Source of the DNA: Balneolaceae bacterium
Lineage (GTDB): Bacteria > Bacteroidota > Rhodothermia > Balneolales > Balneolaceae
Reading direction: 5' to 3'
Assembly (NCBI GenBank): GCA_017643365.1
Contig: JAEPNO010000002.1
Span: forward strand, 95,849-159,848
DNA: 64,000 bases
Positions 8,993-18,389 of this stretch are shown here, piece by piece. The notes under the pieces are model-generated. The model searched no databases and was not told the DNA's origin. It saw only the letters and a list, made by a program, of their open reading frames with translations. The position numbers were made by a program, and so were the translations under genes. Numbering within the stretch: the first letter of the stretch is position 1; the number at the start of each line of letters is the position of its first letter.

Positions 8993-9772
8993 ATGAGCCG
9001 AATAAAAAAGTCGTTTGATATTTTTTCGAGACAGGGTATTAAGTTTCTGTTGCTGGAACTAATTATTGTGTTTTTAGGTGTATATCTGGCTTTTTTGTTT
9101 CAAAATTATACCGCAAAACAACACATTGAATCGGAACAAAATAAAGTGTTGATAGGACTAAAAGCAGACTTAGAATATTTCCGATTATTCTTCCCAGGCT
9201 TTTCAACTAATGCCGAACGTTTAGTTCAAAACTGGAACGAAGTCTATTCTAATGATGGCCACGAAAATTTTTCGAATTGGCGATTTATTCAACCTCAATA
9301 CAATTATACAGCCATCGAATATGCCTTAAATGTTGATGCCAACATTGTTGATTATGAATTGAATTCGAGTGTGGCCGAAGTTTACCAAGAGTTGTTAAAA
9401 TTGCGGCATGCGGAACAACTGATCACAGAAATTGCCATGAGTTATCAAAGCCTTCCTAAAGGTACCATCAGCCAAGAACAACGAGCATTAATTAATGCTC
9501 ACAATCTCCAAAAATTTAGGCTGTTCATCGACCGCAGCGTTGATCGGCATCGAATACTAAGACGTATAGCAGAAATCTCAGATAAAATCATGCCGGTAAT
9601 TAACGATCGTTTTGATCCGGATGAACTCAAATCTATCGAATTAGAGTTAATTGCTAAACAATTTTCTATCTCGAATTCGCGTCAAATTGATGATTACTTA
9701 CCATTGTTATTACAATACTTTCCTACCCTCAGCGAAGATGAAATTCGTTCAGCTTTAACTAGCCAAGAATAG
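8993..9772 (+). CDS. single-pass membrane protein of unknown function (DUF6090-like)
   Basis: 259 residues. A basic N terminus is followed by one membrane helix (about 18-38, LLLELIIVFLGVYLAFLFQN) and then a helical, charged soluble domain with conserved-looking leucines (EQNKVLIGLKADLEYF). The helix-then-QN junction and the LKADLE segment recall the DUF6090 family of Bacteroidota, from memory only. The start lies one base after the oxyR stop, so the two are probably co-transcribed. No enzymatic motif is seen. Confidence 0.55.
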   Translation: MSRIKKSFDIFSRQGIKFLLLELIIVFLGVYLAFLFQNYTAKQHIESEQNKVLIGLKADLEYFRLFFPGFSTNAERLVQNWNEVYSNDGHENFSNWRFIQPQYNYTAIEYALNVDANIVDYELNSSVAEVYQELLKLRHAEQLITEIAMSYQSLPKGTISQEQRALINAHNLQKFRLFIDRSVDRHRILRRIAEISDKIMPVINDRFDPDELKSIELELIAKQFSISNSRQIDDYLPLLLQYFPTLSEDEIRSALTSQE

Positions 9773-9787
9773 GCTCAGTTTTAATAA

Positions 9788-10988
9788 CTAAGGCAGATAA
9801 GAAAGACCTCTGCGTATTTTCCACATAAAGTACTTTTCGAGGAATACTTTAAAGAAATCGAAAATTACATTCGGAATCATTAGTGCGAAAACTCTTGGTT
9901 TAAACAAGGAGTTGCTTACAATAATTACTTCTTTTTCGCCGGCATCCATAACACATAATCCTGGAATTTCACCCCAAGCTTTTTCTTCTAGTTTTCCTGT
10001 GCCTTTAATCGTTTTTATCACATTATTTGCTACAATTTTGCCTGTTACATCACTTGGATAACCGGTTTTTGGTACGCTAAACGGTACTTCACCTTGTTCT
10101 AAGGGTGGTGCAACATTTACTGCCAAACCGGCTGCCCAAACGTTAGTTAATGTTTCATGCCGATAGGTTGGCAACGTTGGTATAAATTGATTTGCTGGGC
10201 AATTCAAACCGGGCGAATTTTCTATAAAATCAACGCCAGTAAAAGGTGGCATTAGCATCTTAAATTCGGAATCAATAACAGTTCCATCACTTAAAATTAC
10301 TGAAGTTGCAGTCACTTCATTAACCCCAACTCCCGTATGATAGGTTATATTAAACATATCCATGAATTTTGTAAGCATGGCTTCGCCAAGTGGCATACCA
10401 TCAATACCGAAATGACCTAAATATGGCTCAGGTGTAACCCAATGTAATTCAACTTTTTTGCGAATTTTCTGATCTCTTAACCATTTTTCGAGGTTGAAAA
10501 GAAACTCGTAAGCGGCCCCCATACATCCTGCCCCTTGAGTTGCGCCAATTACTATCGGGCCGGGTTTTTTCTTGAATTCTTCCAATTTTGCACGAGTACT
10601 CATTGCACCAGTTGGTGTTCCAATGTACATAGTGTGTTCTTTCAAACCGGGAACTGCGTCGAAGCGAACTTTGGGACCGGTAGCAATAATTAGATGGTCG
10701 TAATTGTATTTCCCTTTTTCGGTATAAACTACCTGAGCATCGGTATCTACATTTGTAGCCGTATCAAGTACAAAATGTACGCCTTTTTTTTGCGAGTACT
10801 TTATCGCGGGGTACTACAATATCATCAATTTCTCTTCTTCCGATGGGCACCCAAATTAAAGAAGGAATGTAAATGAAGTCGGGGTTTCTATCGATTAACA
10901 TAACTTCAACTGCTTTCCCGAGTTTTCTTTTTATTTCCATGGCTGCTGTAGATCCAGCAAAATTTCCACCAACAACTAATACTTTCAT
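9788..10988 (-). pseudogene. sulfide:quinone oxidoreductase-like flavoprotein, frameshifted
   Basis: The two pieces join into one 399-residue protein if one base is removed from a run of eight T (10784-10791). The N-terminal piece has the FAD-binding GGNFAG at residues 6-11 and runs to DKVLAKK; the next frame continues GVHFVLDTATNVD...YDHLIIATGPKVRFDAVPGL into the 9788-10645 reading frame. Features of the sulfide:quinone oxidoreductase family follow: QGAGCMGAAYEFLFN, EPYLGHFGIDG, WAAGLAVNVAPP and GLCVMDAG, with candidate redox cysteines in QGAGC and GLC. Start 10988 is chosen because GGTGAGG precedes it. The flavoprotein would oxidise sulfide and pass electrons to quinone at the membrane. The shift may be a real mutation, slippage or a sequencing error in the homopolymer. 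Confidence 0.75.
10784..10791 (-). other. homopolymer frameshift site (A8 on the coding strand)
   Basis: The coding strand reads GCA then eight A then GC context. With seven A the reading frame continues from LAKK into GVHFVLD and matches the family. With eight, the upstream frame terminates shortly after, at RRTFCT. Confidence 0.8.
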
Positions 10989-11059
10989 GATTAACCTCAC
11001 CAATTAATGTTGTAACACTAATTAAATGATAACTTGTGAAGTTTTGATGAAATCGGGTA

Positions 11060-11911
11060 TCAATAATCTCTGATAAGACGAAGACTTAGCATATTTCTAT
11101 TCGCACACTGCGATTCTTCGAACGAGATTTTATTATTCAACTTATTCAATTGAAGATACTTTCTGCTAAGCGGTCTATCAGTTTCATCAGAGTATTTTGT
11201 TATTTCTGAAGTCCAATAAAACCCGCCATTAAATACTCTTAGAGCTTTATTCTGCTCTAAAAATTTATCTAGCAAATCGTCTTTAAGCCGTTTACTTCTA
11301 AATCCACTCATTAAAAATTGCATGTTTTGGGTTAATTCCTTCCATGCTCTTGGAGCTAAAAACGAAAACAACTCTAAATAATCTTGTTCGGTTGGAACCC
11401 GCCATTTTTTATACAACGCATTTACTTGTTCAACGCCTTCGTAAGTATAAAGTCTTCCAAAAGAAGTAACTTTATTTCCTTTCAATAATGGATATGCACA
11501 TTCAGCTCCAATATCGATATTTATATTCTGATCGCACCATATTTGGTTTCCAACTTTAATCCCCTTTAGATTGGTCTGATGCATATCTAAACTCCTTTTT
11601 GTTTGAGCTATTTGATCAACAACTTGCTTTAATTCGTCGGCTTGATTGAAGGATAAATTGTTAAATATGGTGGGTTCCCGCCACAACCATGCACATTCTA
11701 AAGTGTATAAATCGTTATTCGTTTTCGATACTTCAACCAACACATCTTTTTCAACCCGAAATGTGCGTGACTGAAGCATATTCGAGTGGTTTTGAAGCTT
11801 CCTGGATACAGTCACAAAGTCTTTATGAACTTCGATATCGAAATCTTTACGAAGAGATCGCTCCTGATTTTCTTCTGTACCTTTGTATGTTTCTAACTTG
11901 TGTGAAAGCAT
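11060..11911 (-). CDS. FISUMP-like domain protein, no signal peptide
   Basis: 283 residues. The C-terminal part (about 113-283) matches the order of motifs in the Fibrobacter succinogenes major paralogous (FISUMP) domain: KVGNQIWCDQNIN (usually IGTQTWMAENLN), GRLYTYEGV (about 150), WRVPTEQDYLEL (about 170), GGFYWTSE (about 229) and a closing SLRLIRDY (usually SVRCVKD). The N-terminal 110 residues are helical and not recognised. FISUMP proteins are normally secreted lipoproteins, yet no signal peptide or membrane helix is seen here and no in-frame upstream start supplies one. Function unknown. It stands alone between the frameshifted oxidoreductase and the exonuclease gene. Confidence 0.6.
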   Translation of the reverse strand: MLSHKLETYKGTEENQERSLRKDFDIEVHKDFVTVSRKLQNHSNMLQSRTFRVEKDVLVEVSKTNNDLYTLECAWLWREPTIFNNLSFNQADELKQVVDQIAQTKRSLDMHQTNLKGIKVGNQIWCDQNINIDIGAECAYPLLKGNKVTSFGRLYTYEGVEQVNALYKKWRVPTEQDYLELFSFLAPRAWKELTQNMQFLMSGFRSKRLKDDLLDKFLEQNKALRVFNGGFYWTSEITKYSDETDRPLSRKYLQLNKLNNKISFEESQCANRNMLSLRLIRDY

Positions 11912-12095
11912 CTGATTTTTTCTTCTACTTCTTATTCTCGACCAAACCCCACATAAATCTTAATAATTAGCCCAAAATCTAATCTATGGTGATTTATTCC
12001 ATCATCGATGACCTAATCTGTCACCCCTTTCCAGTATTTTTGATATAGTTTAAATCAGCAATGAATTTTTTGCGCTCAAAAGCTATTCTCCTTTT

Positions 12096-13085
12096 ATGAT
12101 CAGAATCCAAAAAGCAGGACATCACGGCATCTTATTACCCGATTTAAACATCGGATTAGATTACAGCGGCACTAAAGCTGATCACATTTTTATATCACAC
12201 GCTCATGCCGATCACATGCCACGAAATCGAAAGTTAACGGTGTATTGCACACGCCCTACGGCTCGTTTTATGAAATTGCGCGGCTTTTCGGGGAAGATGA
12301 TTGAAATGGAGTTTGAACAACCATTGGAAACTGATTTTGCTCGAATCACCCTATATCCGGCCGGACATATACTCGGCTCCGCCATAACTTTCATCGAATC
12401 GGATGACGGTTCTGTTTTGTATACCGGCGATTATCGAACCCCACCATCACCTGCTTCAGAAGGGTTCAAACTTCCGGATGCACCCGTTGATCAATTCATC
12501 ACCGAAGCCACCTTCAGCCTTCCGATTTATAAGTGGAAATCGCATGAAGAACTAGCGAAACAGGTATGCAATTTTGCGAAAACCTCTTTAAGTGATGGCT
12601 ATACTCCTATATTTCTAGCCTATAACCTCGGCAAGGCACAAGAATTAATGTATATGCTGAAGGGACTCAATCACCCTATGCAAATTCACGGCGCAGGATT
12701 CAAACTTTGTGGAGTCTATGTGGATGAGGGTTTTGATTTAGGTGATTTCGAAACCTATAATCGAGAAACCTGTGAGGGAAAGATTTTGATAGCTCCCAGC
12801 TCAGCACCTGACACAGGTTTTGCCAGCAACTTGAAAAAAGTGCGAACCGCCTACTGCAGTGGTTGGGCAAGCAACGAAGCTCGGCGAACCCAATTAACTG
12901 CCGATGAACTTATCCCTCTCTCCGACCATCTCGATTTCTTTGAGTTGATTAATTTATGTGAGAAGTTGAAGCCTAAAAAAGTGTGGATTACGCACACTCC
13001 AAATCCAAAAGTGGTAGAACATTTCCTGCAGAAAAAGGGAATCTCATCCGGGTTTCTTGATGTGGAGGCGCTTGGAAATGACTAA
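12096..13085 (+). CDS. ligase-associated metallo-beta-lactamase-fold DNA exonuclease
   Basis: 329 residues. The metallo-beta-lactamase/beta-CASP metal motif is H35-A-H37-A-D39-H40 (ISHAHADH), with further metal ligands likely at the GHILGSA and YTGDYRTPP segments, and SDHLDFFEL near the end. Members of this family sit beside a bacterial ATP-dependent DNA ligase and are annotated as ligase-associated DNA exonucleases. The adjacent gene is exactly such a ligase and overlaps this one by 8 bp. The usual other partners of the cluster, an Lhr-type helicase and a PdeM-type phosphoesterase, are not in this window. Cytoplasmic, presumably in end processing during repair. Confidence 0.85.
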   Translation: MIRIQKAGHHGILLPDLNIGLDYSGTKADHIFISHAHADHMPRNRKLTVYCTRPTARFMKLRGFSGKMIEMEFEQPLETDFARITLYPAGHILGSAITFIESDDGSVLYTGDYRTPPSPASEGFKLPDAPVDQFITEATFSLPIYKWKSHEELAKQVCNFAKTSLSDGYTPIFLAYNLGKAQELMYMLKGLNHPMQIHGAGFKLCGVYVDEGFDLGDFETYNRETCEGKILIAPSSAPDTGFASNLKKVRTAYCSGWASNEARRTQLTADELIPLSDHLDFFELINLCEKLKPKKVWITHTPNPKVVEHFLQKKGISSGFLDVEALGND

Positions 13086-14802
13086 GCCTGATCCAACCAA
13101 TAGCTTCAAACGACTATCGAATATTGCACAAACCATTTTCGAAACACGAGGAAACAACGCTAAAATCAAGCTAGCTGCCGATTACTTTCAAAGCCTTGAT
13201 GACGACAACGATCTACTGATCGCCGCTCAGTTTTTGGGCGAAGGTGCTTTTTCTGATGTTTCTGGGAAACGAGCTTCGGTTGGGCACCGAACCATAGCCG
13301 TGTTAGCATCCGAGTTTTGCGAAATTGATTATGATTTGGTCTTTAAACCATGCCGAACGGTTACCGGCTCCTCATCCGAAACCATCCAAAAACTGTTCAA
13401 TAATTTACCTGAGGCCCGAGCAAAATGGAGCAATGGAAAACTCACATTACAAGAAACATCTGATATTTACGAACAGCTTTATATCACTTCGAAAAGGGAT
13501 TTAAAGCAACAGATCATCAAAGAAAGCTGGACAAAAATGTCCCCACTCGAAGTGAAATACTTCATACGGATTATGGGGCAAGGATCGCTACGCATCGGAT
13601 TTGAGACGCGGAGTGTGGTTTCAGCAATTGCCAAAGCGTTTGGGAAAGATGCCGAGAAAGTGCGCTACGCTCACATGATCACCGGTAGTTTAGGTGAAAC
13701 GGCGGTGCTGGCAAAAACGAATCGTTTAGAAGACGCCACATTCGAACTTTTTCATCCACTTTCGTTTATGCTGGCAAGCCCCATCGAAAGTCGATCTATA
13801 GAAAACTTTTCGGAGTACATCGCCGAAGAAAAGTTTGATGGAATGCGCTGCCAGGCTCATATATCCGGAAAGAAAGTAAAACTCTTCTCCCGCGATCTGA
13901 ATGAAATAACGGGTAGCTTTCCTGAGATTATCGATTTTTTTGCGACTAAAAATCTGTCCGAAATAGTACTGGATGGTGAGATTTGTGTATTCAAAAACGA
14001 TACCATCATGCCATTTCAGCATCTTCAAAAACGAATGGGCGTTAAGAAACCATCGCAAGCTTTGTTGAAAGAATATCCGGTGCTGTTTGTAGCCTACGAT
14101 TTGATTTACAATAATGGGCAGCCTCTTTTTGATGAAGCACTATCGCAACGGCGACATCAACTTGAGAAAATCTCGCAAGCATATCACCTACCTATAACTT
14201 CGCAGATGGAAGTTTCAAGTTTGAGTGATGTAGAAGCATTATTCAAGCAAGCTTTGAATCACGGTAACGAGGGGCTGATGCTAAAACGCAAAGATTCGAG
14301 CTACGAATACGGTCAGCGAAAGAAATCATGGTTGAAGGTGAAAAAACCGAGTGGTTCCCTGGATGTGGTAATTTTATATGCTCATGCCGGAAGCGGCAAA
14401 CGCGGTGGAACCTATTCAGATTTCACCCTGGGTATTTCGGTAAAAGACGACGATCGCTACGAGGAAGAATTCATCCCCATTGGCAAAGCTTATGGAGGCT
14501 ATTCGAACGAAGAACTGGTAGAGTTAAACAAACGCATCAAACAGTTGACGCTTGAGCGATTTGGTCCAACTGTGTTGCTTAAACCTGAATTAATGGTGGA
14601 ATTAGAATTCGAAGACATCCAGATTAACAAACGAACCAAAGCCAAATACACGCTACGATTTCCACGCTTCAAAGCTATACGATGGGATTTATCCCCGAAC
14701 GATGCCGACACTCTAAAAGATGTGGAACGAATGTATCAGCAGAAAATCGATAAAGAGCGAACTTCGCAGACGAAAAACCCAAGTTTTATCATGAACGATT
14801 AG
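13078..14802 (+). CDS. ATP-dependent DNA ligase
   Basis: 574 residues from ATG 13078, chosen because GGAGG (13064-13068) precedes it; an ATG at 13057 in the same frame is less likely. The N-terminal helical DNA-binding domain (1-200) includes GSLRIGFETRSVV. The adenylation domain follows, with motif I EEKFDGMR and the AMP-accepting lysine Lys252, then LDGEI, FVAYDLIY, EGLMLKRKDSSYEYG and SWLKVKK. The C-terminal OB domain has the RFPRFKAIRWD ending. It seals nicks using ATP and belongs to the bacterial ligase type paired with an MBL exonuclease, separate from replicative NAD+-dependent LigA. Its end is 4 bp from the convergent porin gene, with no room for a terminator. Confidence 0.9.
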   Translation: MTKPDPTNSFKRLSNIAQTIFETRGNNAKIKLAADYFQSLDDDNDLLIAAQFLGEGAFSDVSGKRASVGHRTIAVLASEFCEIDYDLVFKPCRTVTGSSSETIQKLFNNLPEARAKWSNGKLTLQETSDIYEQLYITSKRDLKQQIIKESWTKMSPLEVKYFIRIMGQGSLRIGFETRSVVSAIAKAFGKDAEKVRYAHMITGSLGETAVLAKTNRLEDATFELFHPLSFMLASPIESRSIENFSEYIAEEKFDGMRCQAHISGKKVKLFSRDLNEITGSFPEIIDFFATKNLSEIVLDGEICVFKNDTIMPFQHLQKRMGVKKPSQALLKEYPVLFVAYDLIYNNGQPLFDEALSQRRHQLEKISQAYHLPITSQMEVSSLSDVEALFKQALNHGNEGLMLKRKDSSYEYGQRKKSWLKVKKPSGSLDVVILYAHAGSGKRGGTYSDFTLGISVKDDDRYEEEFIPIGKAYGGYSNEELVELNKRIKQLTLERFGPTVLLKPELMVELEFEDIQINKRTKAKYTLRFPRFKAIRWDLSPNDADTLKDVERMYQQKIDKERTSQTKNPSFIMND

Positions 14803-14806
14803 CCAT

Positions 14807-15988
14807 TCAAAAACCAATAATCGTTCGCAATCCTACTACTAAAGCATCATCTAAACCCGGTGCTTTATTTGGGTTTTTGATGTATTGGGCGTCCATCTGT
14901 AATTTGAATGCACTTGAAACAACGATTTGATAAGTGAATTCGGTGATTAATTCGTCGGCTAAGTCTTGGTTCGTTGACTCCAGATAGGCTTCGCTGTTCA
15001 TCGGTAAACTAAACGCGATGCCCATCTTATCGGCATCGCGATCCGGGAAAATGCCTTCGTACACAATACCTGCACCAAGATAGCCCTCATAACGACTGAT
15101 CTGCTTGTTGGTGAGTCCATATCTCGCAAACACCGACAATCCCTGATTATCCTCCCCATTTTCTTTGAACGGCTTAGCTTCCACCATCGCGTACACCCCG
15201 GCATCCAGCTGTGATTCCACTTCCCAACCGATTCGTTCTTCCGAATATTTCCAGATACCAAGAATGATCCTAAACGGAGAGTTGGTTACTACATTCCTTC
15301 CCGTTGAAGCAATACTTCTGGGGCTGAATAATTCGATTTCACCCACCATCAAACTACCGTCGGAAGAACGAAGTCGAACTTTTGTGCCTGACGGATCAGC
15401 CGGATCGGAAGGGATTCCATCAAACACCGCGCCTTTCAACGAAACGCCGGGAATGAGATTCACTTTTAAGCGAGCAGCCAGCGATGTGTACGGAAATATT
15501 GAAGGACCAAAGCGACCCGAACTTGCAAATTCTGCTCCAATGCCATGCGAACTATTGATGAACAAACTACCGGTATTTGTGATATCGAATTCAGTATTGA
15601 GGTCGTATAAACCAATCAATAATGAGCTTTTTAGCGGTTTGATGGGGAAATTGGCCCACGCTTCGTACAAACGAAATGAATTGGGTGCTTCAATGTTCGA
15701 TACCGTTTGAAGATCGCCCGTCAATTCCGATAAATTCCCTCCTTGATTCGCCAATCCGTACAGAAAGAGCGATACAAAATCCCATTCGCCCTTTACCAAA
15801 ACATCCAAATTATCCATAAAACGAACACCGGTATCAAAGCCTCCGGTAGTGTTGGCGAATATATCTGCGGTATAGAACACTTTCGCCGATAAACGATTTT
15901 CTAAGCCATCGCTTTCCTGTGCAGAAAGCGGGTTACTCCAAAAAAGCGCACAGGCAATAATCCCGAAACACAAAGATCTTTTACTCAT
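14807..15988 (-). CDS. OprB-like carbohydrate-selective porin
   Basis: 393 residues. A cleavable signal (about 1-23, ending SNPLSAQ) is followed by a beta-rich barrel: many alternating strands, a GLYDLNTEFD segment, a SHGIGAEFASSGRFGPSIFPYTSLAARLK segment typical of OprB, and a C-terminal aromatic residue (VGLRTIIGF) as in outer-membrane barrels. OprB porins pass monosaccharides or disaccharides across the outer membrane. No transporter or sugar enzyme is adjacent, so the substrate is unknown. Convergent with the DNA ligase gene. Confidence 0.75.
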   Translation of the reverse strand: MSKRSLCFGIIACALFWSNPLSAQESDGLENRLSAKVFYTADIFANTTGGFDTGVRFMDNLDVLVKGEWDFVSLFLYGLANQGGNLSELTGDLQTVSNIEAPNSFRLYEAWANFPIKPLKSSLLIGLYDLNTEFDITNTGSLFINSSHGIGAEFASSGRFGPSIFPYTSLAARLKVNLIPGVSLKGAVFDGIPSDPADPSGTKVRLRSSDGSLMVGEIELFSPRSIASTGRNVVTNSPFRIILGIWKYSEERIGWEVESQLDAGVYAMVEAKPFKENGEDNQGLSVFARYGLTNKQISRYEGYLGAGIVYEGIFPDRDADKMGIAFSLPMNSEAYLESTNQDLADELITEFTYQIVVSSAFKLQMDAQYIKNPNKAPGLDDALVVGLRTIIGF

Positions 15989-16077
15989 ATAGTGAACGAT
16001 TCATCTGTAGTTGTTTTTAAGTGTGCGTATAATAAAGCGAACCGAAGCTAGAAACATTCCAAATCTAACTTTTTGAT

Positions 16078-17034
16078 ATGAGTAACTGGACGCTCTCCTC
16101 TACCCCACCCCACGACTGGTATTTATGCCTCGATGTTGAATCGTATTTCGATCACGAACATGAACCTGAAACAATGTTTGAAGACGGATTTACACGTCCT
16201 GTTTCTGTGGGTGATCGAGATGTGATTGTCACCGCATTTTTTAATGGGGATGTGGATGCACCTGAGTTTAATATTGAGTGCAAGGAGTCTTTATCAAAAG
16301 AGGAAATCGAGATTGCTAACAAAAGCTTGGTTAAGATTCTGGGTACCGAGATGGATAATCGTCCGCTGTACGATCAGGCAGCAAACGATCCTGTTTTAGG
16401 AGATAAACTTTCTGCGCTATATGGATTGAAGCGAATGACCCGAGCCAATCTGTTCGAAGACATCCAAAACCGGATTGTTGAGATGCAGATGAATCATAAA
16501 CCCACGGCAAAAAAGATGATGTACGCCATCAGGGAAACGTACGGCAATGCTATTGAATATAAAGGCGGAACACTTGCCGGCTGGCCTAAACCTCATCAGT
16601 TGATGAAAGCAGATCCGGCTAACATCAGAAAACTTGGCCCAACCCTGCGAAAAGGGCAATATTTGGTGGAATTATCCCAACGTATAGTTGGTGGTGAAAT
16701 CGACATGAACTTTTTGACGACCACCGACCCTGAAACGTGCTACAACACCATGGTAAAGATCAAAGGCATCGGACCAACCGCTGCCCAAGATCTAATTATG
16801 ATGCGAGGACGAAATGATGCGGTGTTTCCATCCAACAAACAAAAAGGACAAGAAAAAGGATTACGGCGATGGATTTTATGGAGCTATGGGTTAGATCCTG
16901 ATAACAGCACCGATTCAGATTTTGCTGCGATCACAAAAAACTGGCAAGGCTATGAATCGTCTGCCCTGGAGTTTTTGTATGTGAATTACATTTTGCGCGA
17001 AAAAGAAGAACGAGCAAAGAAAAAGAAGAAATAA
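16078..17034 (+). CDS. HhH-GPD superfamily DNA glycosylase-like protein
   Basis: 318 residues in the AlkA/OGG style: an N-terminal alpha/beta part (about 1-95), then a helical domain with ANLFEDIQNRIVEMQMNHK, LGPTLRKGQYLVELSQRI and a helix-hairpin-helix (IKGIGPTAAQDL, 228-238). After DAVFPS (247-252) the family normally has a catalytic Asp just before GLRR. Here there is a lysine-rich insertion and GLRR (261-264) is preceded by Glu259-Lys260, so the usual Asp seems replaced by Glu or displaced. The lysine-rich tail (ERAKKKKK) may bind DNA. It is probably a base-excision-repair glycosylase or an inactive relative. A terminator follows directly. Confidence 0.7.
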   Translation: MSNWTLSSTPPHDWYLCLDVESYFDHEHEPETMFEDGFTRPVSVGDRDVIVTAFFNGDVDAPEFNIECKESLSKEEIEIANKSLVKILGTEMDNRPLYDQAANDPVLGDKLSALYGLKRMTRANLFEDIQNRIVEMQMNHKPTAKKMMYAIRETYGNAIEYKGGTLAGWPKPHQLMKADPANIRKLGPTLRKGQYLVELSQRIVGGEIDMNFLTTTDPETCYNTMVKIKGIGPTAAQDLIMMRGRNDAVFPSNKQKGQEKGLRRWILWSYGLDPDNSTDSDFAAITKNWQGYESSALEFLYVNYILREKEERAKKKKK

Positions 17035-17038
17035 AAAA

Positions 17039-17059
17039 AGCTCTTCGGGTTGAAGAGCT
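17039..17059. terminator. bidirectional terminator between glycosylase and nhaA
   Basis: AGCTCTTC-gggtt-GAAGAGCT makes an 8-bp stem with a 5-base loop. An A-run precedes it (17032-17038) and TT follows. Placed between convergent genes, it best serves nhaA transcripts on the minus strand, where the A-run becomes a U-tract. Confidence 0.75.
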
Positions 17060-17069
17060 TTGAATCTGA

Positions 17070-18389
17070 TTAAGTATTTGCCGGATCGGGTGATAATCGG
17101 CTTCGAAGGAAAAAGAAGCCAAGCAAGCCACTAAAGAGAGAGCCTACGAAAATTCCAACTTTCGAATATTCAATCGCCTGTGCATCTGAGAATGCTAGTC
17201 CACTTATAAAAAGCGACATCGTAAAACCTATTCCAGTTAGGCACGCAATGCCGTAAAAGATGGTCCACACTTTTTCTGAATCGGGCAATTTGATAATTCC
17301 CAATTTACTGGAAATGAATACCGACAGCATGATGCCTACTTGTTTACCGATAAATAGACCAAATAGTATTCCAAGCGTTAATGTGCTTGAAAACGCTGCA
17401 CTAAATTGCTCTGCTGAAAGGGCTACACCGGCATTGGCGAAAGCAAAAACAGGCATAATAAAATAAGCTACTAAAGGATGGAGCTTGTGCTCTAACTTGT
17501 GCAAGGGTGACTCCATTTTTTCTACACTATCTTCGATCATGTGCATGGCTGTTTCCTTGTCTTCTTTATCCGTGAAATTGATTGCATTTCGTAGTAAATC
17601 TACGCCATATTGCATTTTTAACAGATACTGATCTTTGTTTTTATGTGGGCTAGCTGGAACCAGAAACCCTAGTACTACCCCCGCAATTGTAGCATGTATT
17701 CCAGATTTTAAAACGGCAATCCAAAGTATTAATCCCACAAAAAGATAGAGTGCAATTGAACGCACATTAGTAATATTCATCGCAATTAAAATCACCAATG
17801 TTACTCCGGCAACACCAAGAGCTGCCATCGAAATTTTACTCGTATAAAACAAAGCAATTACCAATACGGCAATTAAATCATCGACCACAGCTACCGCAGT
17901 TAAAAATACTTTTGCCCAAATAGGGATTCGGCTGCCCAACAGTGCAAGTACACCAATCGCAAAGGCGATATCAGTTGCAATGGCAATTGCCCAACCATCA
18001 ACATATTCGGTGCCCATATTAAATCCGAAGAAAATTAGTCCGGGTATAATTGCACCTCCAAATGCGGCAATTACGGGTAATAGTGCAGATTGAAAGGTCG
18101 ATAGTTCTCCGTATTTGAGCTCACGTTTAATCTCAAGTCCGATTAAGAGAAAGAAAATAGCCATGAGTCCATCGTTAATCCAAAGGATGATGGGCTTCGA
18201 AATATTTGCATCCGGCAAGCCCACGGTGAACTTTGTTTGCAACGATTGCATGTAAAAGTCGGCCAAAGGTGAATTAGCAACAATCAAAGCCAATACGGCC
18301 GCAAACATTAGTAGTAAACCCGAAAACGACTCGGTTTTTATAAACTCCTTAATTGGAGACATAGGAGAAGTTGTACCATTAGAATTCAT
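17070..18389 (-). CDS. nhaA: Na+/H+ antiporter NhaA
   Basis: 439 residues with about twelve membrane helices. NhaA signatures: FFLLIGLEIKREL, GGAIIPGLIFF, ATDIAFAIGVLALLG and the ion-binding Asp pair Asp170-Asp171 in AVAVVDDLIAV (equivalent to Asp163/Asp164 of E. coli NhaA). It exchanges internal Na+ for external H+ at the inner membrane, fitting a saline habitat. An inserted hydrophilic stretch (about 265-300, HKNKDQYLLKMQYGVDLL...) lies in the middle cytoplasmic loop, as in many Bacteroidota forms. Monocistronic, with the terminator just downstream. Confidence 0.92.
   Translation of the reverse strand: MNSNGTTSPMSPIKEFIKTESFSGLLLMFAAVLALIVANSPLADFYMQSLQTKFTVGLPDANISKPIILWINDGLMAIFFLLIGLEIKRELKYGELSTFQSALLPVIAAFGGAIIPGLIFFGFNMGTEYVDGWAIAIATDIAFAIGVLALLGSRIPIWAKVFLTAVAVVDDLIAVLVIALFYTSKISMAALGVAGVTLVILIAMNITNVRSIALYLFVGLILWIAVLKSGIHATIAGVVLGFLVPASPHKNKDQYLLKMQYGVDLLRNAINFTDKEDKETAMHMIEDSVEKMESPLHKLEHKLHPLVAYFIMPVFAFANAGVALSAEQFSAAFSSTLTLGILFGLFIGKQVGIMLSVFISSKLGIIKLPDSEKVWTIFYGIACLTGIGFTMSLFISGLAFSDAQAIEYSKVGIFVGSLFSGLLGFFFLRSRLSPDPANT

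Noticed and set aside
10784-10791. Programmed ribosomal frameshifting at the A8 run
   Set aside because: Slippery A-runs can allow this, but no stimulatory structure is evident and the family is not known for it; mutation or sequencing error is simpler.
10764-11003. A separate 79-residue FAD protein
   Set aside because: Its sequence continues in the next frame as a full sulfide:quinone oxidoreductase; it is the N-terminal part of one broken gene.
13057-13077. ATG 13057 as the DNA ligase start
   Set aside because: ATG 13078 has a good GGAGG at proper spacing; the extra seven residues (MMWRRLE) come from reading through that site.
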